The position numbers and the translations under genes were made by a program. The notes under the pieces were generated by a model. That model saw only the letters and a program-made list of their open reading frames with translations, made no database searches and was not told where the DNA came from. From contig CBCOTE010000018.1 of NCBI GenBank assembly GCA_965112965.1, positions 1 through 38,912 of the forward strand: 38,912 nt of DNA, in the 5' to 3' direction. Within the stretch, counting starts at the first letter, position 1; the number at the start of each line of letters is the position of its first letter. Below, piece after piece: positions 28,569 through 37,934 of this stretch. Source of the DNA: CBCOTE01 sp965112965. GTDB taxonomy: Bacteria > Desulfobacterota > Desulfovibrionia > Desulfovibrionales > Desulfovibrionaceae.

Positions 28569-29499
28569 TAGGAGTATCTTCATAAGCTTTGATAAACACT
28601 ATTTAGTTGCAGAGTACGAAAATAGCGTATTCATTTTAGGTAGCGGTCAGTTTTTTTAATCTTTGCGTAGTTGATTTTGTTGAAATTTTTAGATTTGCTG
28701 TAGGATTAAAGTAAGCTGTCCTGCATCTTATCTAGACTAAGGCAGTTTGAGAGTTTTTCCGTCATCAGTTTCAGTTTTGAGGCCAGCTTTGAATCCGGCC
28801 TCGGTGTTACAGTACGTAGTCTTGGGCTTGACTATAGTCTTGTACAAGGAGCAGAATAGGTGCAGCTGGTTCAGAGTATGGCGGAGTTGTTCCGGACCGT
28901 TAGGTCAGAAGAGATAACCTATAGTCTCAAACTCAAAGGCTTAAAAAATTAATGCTCATTCAATGAGATAAATATTTAGGAATGTTAATTTTTGCAACCA
29001 GAGTATATCTACGCCCTAAGCTTTAGGTTGCTCACATCCTTGAACAGATCCAGCTTCAGAAATATGACGTCATAAAGTACGGTCTCTATAAAAAAAATGA
29101 CTTTGAAGGTTGTGGTTATTCTTTTTAGTATATGCATGAATTCTATGCCAACTAGCATTTTACACAATTTTGGCGTATACGGATATCGGAGTATAGTAAG
29201 AGGATTTTGAGCTGAATTATAACCGTTTTTGAGTGGTGATTGCAGATAGAGCTATTTATTGTCCCGCATTATGCATTTTTTTGTGTGTTATTTATTTATA
29301 AATATTTCTTTGATAAAGACCGTCCTTCTACCAGTCATTCAGATACTGATGGATCAGAGAATTCTCTACCTTTTTTAGGATGAAATTGGAAAAAAAGTCG
29401 TTTTTTTCTTCAGATATTAGACTTTCACGGATAAATGGCGTAAGAAGAGACGGCATTCGTTTCGACTTTTTTTGCAGTGCACTGTTTTTTGTTATTTAA

Positions 29500-31311
29500 A
29501 TGGATTATATGCCAACACAGTTCCATATTCGTAATTTTAGCATAATTGCGCATATCGACCACGGTAAGTCTACATTGGCTGATCGTATTCTAGAGATCAC
29601 TGGCTTAGTCAGCGCCCGTGATATGCGCGAACAATACCTGGATCGCATGGAGCTCGAACGTGAGCGTGGCATAACTATTAAGGCTCAGACCGTCCGCATC
29701 CCCTACACTGCTGCGGACGGAAAAAAATACATCCTAAATCTTATCGATACTCCCGGGCACGTAGATTTCAGTTACGAGGTCTCTCATTCTCTGGCTGCCT
29801 GTGAAGGTGCTTTACTTGTAGTAGATGCCACACAAGGAGTTGAAGCCCAGACGTTGGCCAATGTTTATTTAGCCCTGGATCATAGTCTGGATATTATCCC
29901 GGTTTTGAATAAGATCGATTTGTCTAGCGCTGATCCTGATCGGGTAATTCAGGAGATCGAGGAAGGTATTGGGCTAGACTGTTCCTATGCTAAATTGGTG
30001 AGTGCTAAGACTGGCTTGGGTGTGGCCGAGATGTTGGAAGCTGTGGTGGCCGAGTTGCCGCCTCCGCAGGGCGACCCTGACGCACCCCTTAAGGCCCTTA
30101 TCTTCGATTCCTGGTACGATGTTTACCAAGGCGTGGTAGTCATGTTCCGGGTGGTGGACGGCTTGCTTCAGCTAGGCCAGCGCATACGTCTATACTCTAC
30201 CGGCTGCGATTTCGAGGTTACAAGAATCGGAGTTTTTTCACCGGTGCCAATAGATTTACCTCAGCTTGGGCCAGGAGAGGTCGGTTATCTTTGCGCTACC
30301 ATTAAAAATCTCAAGGATGCCCGAGTGGGCGACACAATTACAACCCCTGACCGACCTACCCAGCATCCTTTTCCAGGTTTTAAAAAAATTAAGCCCATGG
30401 TTTGCTGCGGTCTCTATCCACTCGAACCTGTTGAGTACGAGCCCCTCAAAGTTGCTCTGGAAAAGCTCCAACTTAACGATACGTTCTCTTTAGAGCCTGA
30501 GATTTCTCAGGCTCTGGGCTTAGGTTTCCGGGCTGGTTTTCTCGGCCTGTTGCATATGGAGATCATCCAGGAACGCCTTGAACGAGAATTTAAGGTTCAG
30601 GTCATCGCCACAGCGCCCACGGTAATATACAAGATCAAGACTTTGGATGGCCAGGAGATAGATATTGATAATCCTGCCAATATGATGACAACTCATAAAA
30701 TTGTCTCATTGTCCGAGCCTTTCGTCAAGCTTGAGATCCACACCCCCAATGAGTTTTTGGGTAACGTTTTTAGCTTGTGTGAAGAAAAACGCGGACTCCA
30801 GAAGGACGTGTGCTATCTTTCTTCCACCCGGGTCATTGTTACCTACGAGATGCCCTTTGCAGAGATCATATTTGATTTTTTTGATAAGCTTAAATCCGGT
30901 ACTAGGGGATATGCCTCTCTTGATTACGAGCCAATCGAATACCGCGAGACCAATTTGGTTAAGATGGAGATTCTTATCAATGGCGAACCTATGGACGCTC
31001 TTTCTGCCATAGTACATCGAGACAAAGTCTACCACTACGGTCGAGCTGTGGCTATTAAACTTAAACGTATTATCCCTCGCCAGCTTTTCGAAATTATCAT
31101 CCAGGCCTCTGTCGACCAGAAAATTATCGCCCGAGAACGTGTGAGCCCTCTGCGCAAGAACGTTACGGCTAAATGTTATGGTGGTGACATTACCCGTAAG
31201 CGTAAACTTCTGGAAAAACAGAAAGAAGGGAAGAAACGCATGAAATCTATTGGCAATGTCAGGCTTCCCCAAGAAGTCTTTTTAGTTGCTCTGCAATTAG
31301 GTGACGATTAG
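29500..31311 (+). CDS. lepA: Elongation factor 4 (LepA)
   Basis: A complete 603-residue translational GTPase. G1 AHIDHGKS, switch I RERGIT, G3 DTPGH, G4 NKID and G5 SAKTG are all present, followed by the EF-G-like domains and the LepA-specific C-terminal domain (RVSPLRKNVTAKCYGGDITR, then KRKLLEKQKEGKKRMKSIG). LepA acts on ribosomes, promoting correct initiation or elongation under stress, and attaches at the membrane. The start is uncertain by three codons: ATG at 29500 or at 29509, neither with a clear Shine-Dalgarno. It ends in TAG. lepB follows after 138 bp, the arrangement common in Desulfovibrio and many other bacteria, suggesting cotranscription. Base composition is more balanced than in the flanking DNA. 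Confidence 0.98.
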   Translation: MDYMPTQFHIRNFSIIAHIDHGKSTLADRILEITGLVSARDMREQYLDRMELERERGITIKAQTVRIPYTAADGKKYILNLIDTPGHVDFSYEVSHSLAACEGALLVVDATQGVEAQTLANVYLALDHSLDIIPVLNKIDLSSADPDRVIQEIEEGIGLDCSYAKLVSAKTGLGVAEMLEAVVAELPPPQGDPDAPLKALIFDSWYDVYQGVVVMFRVVDGLLQLGQRIRLYSTGCDFEVTRIGVFSPVPIDLPQLGPGEVGYLCATIKNLKDARVGDTITTPDRPTQHPFPGFKKIKPMVCCGLYPLEPVEYEPLKVALEKLQLNDTFSLEPEISQALGLGFRAGFLGLLHMEIIQERLEREFKVQVIATAPTVIYKIKTLDGQEIDIDNPANMMTTHKIVSLSEPFVKLEIHTPNEFLGNVFSLCEEKRGLQKDVCYLSSTRVIVTYEMPFAEIIFDFFDKLKSGTRGYASLDYEPIEYRETNLVKMEILINGEPMDALSAIVHRDKVYHYGRAVAIKLKRIIPRQLFEIIIQASVDQKIIARERVSPLRKNVTAKCYGGDITRKRKLLEKQKEGKKRMKSIGNVRLPQEVFLVALQLGDD

Positions 31312-31449
31312 GAATTGAGGACGGGGGCGAAAAAATTTTTTGAAAAGTTTTCCTCACCCTCCAAAAAAATCCACCTATCTATTTCAAAATTTTTTGTCTA
31401 TTGGGTGGAGTATTCAGGAATATTTTATGAGTGCTAAGGATACTATATT

Positions 31450-32052
31450 ATGACCCCGCGCTGGCAGAAGATGCTCAAGGAATATATCGAGGCCATGATC
31501 ATTGCTTTTGTCCTGGCCACGTTCATCCGTACCTTCTTCGTCCAGGCCTTTAAAATTCCCTCGGGTTCTATGCTCGAAACCCTTCAGATTGGCGACCACC
31601 TATTGGTCAATAAGATTGTCTACGGGATTAAAATGCCCATGACCGAGAAGTTTCTCTGGCGTTTTACCGAACCGCAGTATGAGGATATCATTGTTTTCGA
31701 GTACCCGTTAGATCAGAATAAGGACTTCATTAAGCGCATAGTGGGACTTCCAGGGGATACTATCGAAATCCGCAACAAGGATCTCTATCGTAACGGACAG
31801 AAGGTTAGTGAACTTTATACACAACATACCGATCCACGCATTATTGCCGGCCCACGTGACAATAAGGCCCCCATTACCGTACCTCAGGATAAGTTCTTCG
31901 TAATGGGTGATAACCGTGACGAGTCCCACGACTCTCGTTTTTGGGGGTTTGTGGATCGGGGAAAGATTAAAGGCCGAGCCTGGATACTCTACTGGTCTTG
32001 GCAGGGTTTTAACTTTATCAGTTGGAACCGTATTGGCCACTTCGTGCACTAG
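31450..32052 (+). CDS. lepB: Signal peptidase I
   Basis: A 200-residue membrane serine protease that removes signal peptides from exported proteins. One N-terminal membrane span (MIIAFVLATFIRTFFVQAF) precedes IPSGSM with the catalytic Ser40. FIKRIVGLPGD holds the general-base Lys, and VMGDNRDESHDSRFWGFV is the conserved box E. Length is typical for the single-span type. AAGGA lies nine bases upstream of the ATG. It is 138 bp downstream of lepA; the spacer contains A- and T-tracts with weak dyads (31312-31420) but no certain terminator. It ends in TAG. The exported protein at 13029-13502 would be a client. Confidence 0.97.
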   Translation: MTPRWQKMLKEYIEAMIIAFVLATFIRTFFVQAFKIPSGSMLETLQIGDHLLVNKIVYGIKMPMTEKFLWRFTEPQYEDIIVFEYPLDQNKDFIKRIVGLPGDTIEIRNKDLYRNGQKVSELYTQHTDPRIIAGPRDNKAPITVPQDKFFVMGDNRDESHDSRFWGFVDRGKIKGRAWILYWSWQGFNFISWNRIGHFVH

Positions 32053-33353
32053 AGGGTGGCCGAGCAGCTGCGTTATGAGTACCTTCAGGTCACTAGCCGA
32101 TTTAGTGGGTGTGGAGTACACACCGTGTGGATATCAAGGCAGATCTGGTGCGTTAGAACCCTGCCCAGTCTTAACCGCAATTGGTCTAACGAGTAAGCGC
32201 GTGAAAGAACAACGGTCGTATTTAAGTTGCTAACAAGCGTTCTAGCCGCAAGCTGCTATCCGGTTTGGTCACCGTTGATTTCGATACTTCCGATTAGTGC
32301 AAAGTCAGTGCGGCCTATTGCTTCCCTTTGTACCCCCATCGATATCTTGGGTAAATTGTGACCTTCCTCCTGAAATAGAAATATATAACCGCTCTTCTGT
32401 GATGCATTTATCTTTTAGACTGACTGGCGGCTATGTATTTGGACTTCGCGAAGTCAAAAAAAGTCTGGAGAATATAAAGTGGGGTATTGAGGTTACCGCA
32501 CTGACTTTTAACTTATTTTTTGGTCTACTTGGCAGCAGCAAGGATATATTCGCTTAGCGTATCTTAAAGGGGGGGGCGTTTCGGTCTTATGGTATTCGAA
32601 GGGGGGGGCTAAACATAAAGATCTATAGTATATCCAGAGCTTGGGAGTATAGCTTTAGCTGGTTGGGGGGGGCGGCCCTTTCACAATTTACACTACACTA
32701 TTTTTTTGACTTCTATTTAGTGGACAGCTGACATCACACGCAGTCCGTGAAGGTTCCGTTTGGCCCACCGCAGCGTGTTTTTTTGAACGAGTTACCCGAG
32801 CTTAGCAATAACGTACTTGCTATAATAACCAATCCCTAGATGACGAGATGGTGCCATTATTCTGACGGCCCTCAGAGCATGGTTTGCCCAGGACTATAAG
32901 TTCTTGGTAGCCATGAATACTTGCTCTTATGGCTACCTGAGCTTAGATCAGTGCTATTATTTTTTGTATATTAAGGTCGTTCTTACCGTGCCATATATAG
33001 GCTTGAAGGTTCGGTGCTTAGCTTTGGATTAGTCACTGTAGCTGGTCATATCGTCTCGCACGGGAGATCTAGGTGTACGTATTACGTCAATAACTACTCC
33101 GTTGACCTTTTCAGCTCAGGCCCTGGAGTGGCACTATTGGTTGAACTAGGTTGGATATTGCTTTTTTTTGGGGCAGGCCAGTGGAGTGATTAGATCCTCA
33201 TGTTCAGGATTAAATGTACACCTTGCGCGTCGTTTAGGCTGTTTATACTTAGAAAGAGATGCCAAAGTTGTCAATAGGTCACGTATTTGTGGCCATTAGC
33301 TATCGCAATGTGGGTTGGGTCATCAGAAGAATATGTCAGTTCAGCTTGATCTA
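32053..33353. other. 1.3-kb intergenic region with three clustered G-tracts
   Basis: Three runs of exactly eight G occur within 104 bp (32569-32576, 32601-32608, 32665-32672). A 46-codon frame starting at GTG 32056 just after lepB and an 86-codon frame at 32297-32557 are open, but show no recognisable family or ribosome site. An inverted repeat lies at 32906-32937. No gene is supported. Confidence 0.55.
32906..32937. repeat. 9-bp perfect inverted repeat
   Basis: GGTAGCCAT (32906-32914) pairs with ATGGCTACC (32929-32937) around a 14-base loop. No T-run follows, so a terminator role is doubtful. It lies between lepB and the convergent greA gene. Confidence 0.5.
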
Positions 33354-33839
33354 TTAGGCAATGGTCTCATTTTCAAAGCGTACCGAGATGATCTCGTACT
33401 GGGCTTTACCGCGGGGTATTTTCACTATGACTATATCCCCCATTTCTTTGCCCAGTAAGGCCCGACCTACTGGGGAGAGTATGGAAATGCTACCTTTGGT
33501 CGGGTTGGCCTCATCTGGTCCGAGTAGTGTGTACTGTTTTATTTGACCCGAACCCACGTCCTTGATCTCCACTGTGGCGCCGAAGACGATCTTAGTGCCG
33601 CCCTGATCTTTAAGATCGATGACTTGAAGCTGGGAGATGCGCGATTTAATGTAGCTAATTTTAGCTTCCAGCATGCCCTGGCGTTCTCGGGCGGCCTCGT
33701 AGCCAGCATTTTCGCGCAGATCGCCTTCTTCTCGCGCCTCCTTTATTGCCTGTATGACTCCGTGACGCTCGCCCTTAAGTTGTTCCATGTCCTGCTTCAA
33801 GCGTTGATAGCCTTCAGTAGAAATTGGAATTTTACACAT
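33354..33839 (-). CDS. greA: Transcription elongation factor GreA
   Basis: A 161-residue factor that enters the secondary channel of RNA polymerase and triggers cleavage of backtracked RNA. The N-terminal ~75 residues form the coiled-coil finger with the acidic tip EEGDLRENAGYEAA (D40 and E43, matching D41/E44 of E. coli). The C-terminal FKBP-like domain carries SILSPVGRALLGKEMGD and the final VKIPRGKAQYEIISV. GAGGA lies about ten bases before the ATG, supporting this start. The length is that of GreA, and the domain pair separates it from GreB. It is convergent with lepB across 1.3 kb. A terminator-like hairpin on the same strand lies about 65 bp upstream. Confidence 0.96.
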   Translation of the reverse strand: MCKIPISTEGYQRLKQDMEQLKGERHGVIQAIKEAREEGDLRENAGYEAARERQGMLEAKISYIKSRISQLQVIDLKDQGGTKIVFGATVEIKDVGSGQIKQYTLLGPDEANPTKGSISILSPVGRALLGKEMGDIVIVKIPRGKAQYEIISVRFENETIA

Positions 33840-33902
33840 ATGAATTTTCCTCGATGCTACGTATAGCGAGTATAGTACGCACGGTATACTAAAAAGCGTA
33901 TG

Positions 33903-33937
33903 AAAAAAAGACAGCCCGAGAAAAAACGTTCCTGTCT
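33903..33937 (-). terminator. Intrinsic terminator upstream of greA
   Basis: On the minus strand AGACAG (33937-33932) pairs with CTGTCT (33914-33909) around a 17-base loop, followed directly by six T. It lies 65-100 bp upstream of greA. It could end the transcript of the decayed minus-strand gene at about 34300, or act as a leader attenuator for greA. Confidence 0.5.
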
Positions 33938-34284
33938 CGTTTGATCAAGATGGCGAATACTCCAATATCTGACTATCGGTCAAGCCGATGGTTAGCCGGT
34001 CGCCAACTTGCTGCGAGAGGAAATTGCAGTTGCGGCAGGCTAGTCGGGCCGCTTTGGTTGCCTGGCTGGACAGTCGATTTACTGTTCCCGGAAGTAAGGC
34101 CATCATGCCTCGTGATTTTTTCAGAGCGTTTATTTAGGCGCAGGGCCATGTGCGTCGCGAGTACAATATAATTATATTTTTTTCTATAAGTTAGCCAGAC
34201 TCTGATTGTCCAGCGCAATAACCATGCCCTCGGGATTAGCAAGGATCGTGAATAGCTTCTAGGCTCATATCTAGTCCTGGCCGG

Positions 34285-34386
34285 GACTGGGTCATATATC
34301 TGCTCGACCGTGATTCTCGCTATGCCGATGCCGTTATCTCTGACTGTCGTTATTAATATATTTATATATATAGGTCTTCCAGACAA
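34285..34386 (-). pseudogene. Remnant of a sensor histidine kinase ATPase domain
   Basis: The minus-strand frame reads VRDNGIGIARITVEQIYDPV (34344-34285). This is the G1 box DNGIGI followed after the canonical seven residues by I(F/Y)DP, the arrangement of the HATPase domain in two-component sensor kinases. Downstream of it the frame loses family features: another frame reads GLDMSLEAIHDP, vaguely like the GLGLSLA G2 box. Upstream no N-box or histidine motif is found in frame. The piece is therefore an isolated relic. A terminator on the same strand survives at 33903-33937, where the kinase gene could have ended. Confidence 0.5.
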
Positions 34387-36520
34387 CGGTGGGGCATGAC
34401 ACCGATATCTGGTGCATTAGTTGGTTCCTTATTAAGATATTCTGGTCCGGAAAGGTCGTGGTAATTGGTGGGGCATTGCGTAGCGCGTCTCGCCACGTAA
34501 TAGCGGGCGCCGGACGAGGATATAAAGTAAGTTACGTAGCAAGAAGCAATCGCAGCTGAACAGTGCATTTCGCTATTTTTTCATAAAATTACCTTTTGTG
34601 GGATTCAATGACAATTTAGTAGTCGAGGGAAGGTACTTTGCATCCTGCTACCATGGTCAATATTTTTCGTCTCGTACTTTTAGACGGCTATGTTTGGCTG
34701 CATCGAAGCTTAATTTATGGCTAAGTTTATGGTCGGAGAGGTCCGCGGCAGCTATTCCGAAATGCGTTCGATTGGACCTGCCGTATGCTTATTTATATAT
34801 AGCTATCCTTATATTCTAATTTTGGTCATGGCCGCCTAGGTTTTTTACAGGCTGACCTGTAGAGTCCCATTCTTTGCATAGTAATGGATGATTTGTGGTT
34901 CGTCCAGTGCATTGTATAATGTATGTTCTTGTTTTGACTACATGGCGTCGCGTGTAGCATAGCTTTTTTTATATTACCATGTGCCTGTATCAACGCTGGC
35001 ACGGTGAACTTAGACTATGGCTAAGTATCTTGGGATCAATATCAAGAGGCCGTGTCTGTATCTAGTCTATCTGGTCGCAAATATGGCTGATGACCCTCAG
35101 GCAAAAGTAGCCCGGCTAGTTGATTTTTCATTTTCTATTGTATCCGAGTTTTTTTGTCGCGGATACAGGTTTGACTTTGCATGCATATGGCTGATTAATG
35201 TTTGGCCGAAGATGGTGAGTTTTTTTGTGGACGTCGCCACGGCTATATTTTTGACGATCAGTTTTTTATTTAAATCGCTACTTCAAGCGATGCTTAGATA
35301 TAGCCTTAGCGGCCTAGCGCACGGTGCTGTATTGGAGTTAATGAAAGCCGGGTATGGAATGCCATTTCACTACTATTTAAGTATAATTTTATTTAATATA
35401 GGTGATTAGCCTGCTAATTATCACGAAAATATCTCTTTAGGTTTGGCATACAGAGTCTGTTTTTTATTCATGTCTCTTAATTCTGGCTATGGTGCTGATG
35501 GTCAGAGCTTTAGCGCATACAAATAATCGTTGATGTTTTAATATTACTAGCGCCGTTTTTGCATTTTAGTCTGGCAGATACTTTACTGTGGCCGACGCTC
35601 AGACCAATAGAAGGCGACCTGCTTTGGCCTTACTGCCGTAGTCGGGGTCTTCTGGTTTTGCAAATTCTGTGCATCTCATTTCTATTCGTCATGTACATTG
35701 TGTAGTTGTAGTTTTAACTAGGGTATTCCAGCCGGTGTGGTTACTAGTGTTGTATTGTCCTGTATGATAGAATTATTTGTTTGGGCTTGTCTGTAGCCAA
35801 ACTGGATACTTTTGTGCTGCAACTGGTCGGAAACATAGACGGGGCACAGTCAGAGGGCTGGTATTTGGATAGTCAAATACTGTAGCCTAGTCCTGCATCT
35901 GCGGCCGTGGTCCATGAAGCCTGCTTCTTCTTCCTATACAAGCCGTGGTAGAGCCTTAGATAGAGCCTTATCCCCATAGCCTCTACTTTGATTTCAATCC
36001 TTACGCTAGGTACTTTGCAATTTGCAGTTTATTATAGGTCATGCAATTCGATTTTGCAGTGTCGATTGCAATGGTCTATGGTTGATAGTTAGTACGGGGG
36101 GGGGTCGGCGTGACTGTATTCACAACTTGTTCTGTTCGTTAGGGCGTTTTGGATCTCTGCCCTGTGGCCGCCGCTATCCCGGTATTATGCCTTTCTAGAT
36201 TGTGCCTTTGGTCCATTAGTTGTTAGGTGAATATCAGGGGTGAGCTTTGTGGTCGGATGTGTCTGCGTATTCGTAGTAGGTATGATGTTTTGCCCTAAGG
36301 TCTGGATAGGTAGACGTCACAGATGGCTGGTCCAGTTTTATTTTTTTCTAGCTCGATTTTTTGACGGATTGCTTTCAGTTCAGGCTAAGTGTATAGATAA
36401 TTTTGATTGCAATATTATTAGATAAGAATGTTATGACTATAAAATGCAAACTTTTATATCTTATCGGATCTGTGTGGGTTTGCAGTTGTAGAATAGTATT
36501 AGGTTATAAGGATCATAGAT

Positions 36521-36746
36521 ATGGTAAAAATATACGATAAGATCTTGAAAATAGAAAGATAAGGTTGTTTTTAGTAAGGCTTACAATTTTACTACGAAAT
36601 CAAACAAGGCCGAAGCACTCGATATGGTCCGCAATGCGGTAAGTGTAACCATAGGTGGTGCCAATATCGAGTCGGAAGTGGTGTTTATTAATTGCAACCG
36701 TTTCTATCGCATATCCACACCAAGATCTTCCGGGAGCTCAACTTAG
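36521..36746 (+). pseudogene. Possible decayed small gene, frameshifted
   Basis: AAGGA lies eight bases before ATG 36521, which opens MVKIYDKILKIER and hits TAA at 36560. One base over, a frame runs on as DKVVFSKAYNFTTKSNKAEA and contains ALDMVRNAVSVTIGGANIES and VVFINCNRFYRI to TAG at 36744-36746. After that TAG the same frame stays open for about 38 more codons. A ribosome site, a start and a long coherent frame split by one shift suggest a recently broken gene. I do not recognise the family. Confidence 0.35.
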
Positions 36747-37900
36747 TATCGCAGCTTACTACTAGGCTTTTTATGGCTTAGCGGAGGCATTTTTATCGTG
36801 GGTAAAGTATATAATAATATAGTTAGTCCCATCTATTTCAATACTAAGCGTATGTAGTAACTGTGTTTTTTCAGCAAGGAAATTCATGATTGCCGGCCTG
36901 ATATTTTATCTTGAATCTGGTAAAATTATAGTGATATACGGTCGGTTCGTATGGCAGATAGCTCATATAGTTTGATCTATTTTAGTTATTGGTATACATG
37001 TTTGGTCGGGCAGGGCGCGCTATGATGTAGTCGAACGATCATGCAATTCATTTCTAATAATGCCTAGTATATCTTTTTTTCTCTTAGATTTCGGTTTTCA
37101 CAAAGTCCTGCGCTGCTTCGTGGATAGCCCTTGTTTTTTTTATTTTCTTGTACTTTGGCTGAGACGTTTTCGGCTATAGCCATCTATGACTTACTGCTGT
37201 ACTCGGTCATACAGATGTCTTATTGATATCTAATTTTGTTGCAGGATCGTTAGGTGGCTCTATTAATAGCTTGGATGGCTTGTGAGGACTATACGGCTGT
37301 AAATTCTATTCCTTCTATTAAGCCTTCAATGGTGTTGCATACTTTTAAATTAGTTTATTGTTCAGGGTTGGGCTCGCTTGAGCCATTGCCGACTGTGGTG
37401 TCGGTTTAGCTAGGCTACGTGTTCAGTTTTTCCTGGCCTACGAGCCCATGGAAAGATCTATACACTAAGTTACGAACGTTTCGTATATTGGTGACATATT
37501 TAGGTTATGGACGTGTTACTAGATATTTATTTAGTGATCCTTAGATGTAACAACTTCATGTGCTCAGATGTGACCAGCATGGTTAATTTGTCCATCCTTT
37601 TGTTGGTAGAGATTCTGCATGCCTTCTACGGCTGGCTATATTCTGTGTTTCGACTCCGGTCTGTCTAGTCTGTCCTGGCTGTGACTGTTATATATTCTCT
37701 ACAATGATTGTAGTTATATCACCATCTGAACGCTCTTATTGGACAATCTTTTTTTCCTTGAAGAGTATCTCTGGCGTTTTTATCACTGCGAGAAGTTATT
37801 GTAGATACCTCGGTGCTGACAAAATTTTGGGCATAGTGAGGGCATTGGTTAACGGTTAGACTGGGTATGGCCTTGGCCTAGCTTAGTCTATCAGAGCAGG

Positions 37901-37934
37901 ACGGCTACCAAATTCTTGTATACGTTGTAGCCGT
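37901..37934. repeat. 8-bp perfect inverted repeat
   Basis: ACGGCTAC (37901-37908) pairs with GTAGCCGT (37927-37934) around an 18-base loop. No T-run follows and no neighbouring gene is supported. Confidence 0.4.

Larger units (their letters stand above)
25935..29499. other. 3.5-kb region without an intact gene
   Basis: No conserved intact frame. It contains a 9-G tract (26259-26267), an 8-G tract (28251-28258), a cluster of three small hairpins (26363-26490) and two short tandem repeats (26886-26907, 28539-28568). On the minus strand, protein-like pieces in shifting frames occur at about 27407-27890 and 28680-29158 and may be relics of two genes, but no family could be named. No ribosome site or clear promoter for lepA was recognised just before 29500. 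Confidence 0.55.

Noticed and set aside
35017..35409. A 130-codon plus-strand frame with hydrophobic stretches.
   Set aside because: No ribosome site and no family features. T/G-rich DNA readily yields such hydrophobic frames. Mentioned only within the gap description.
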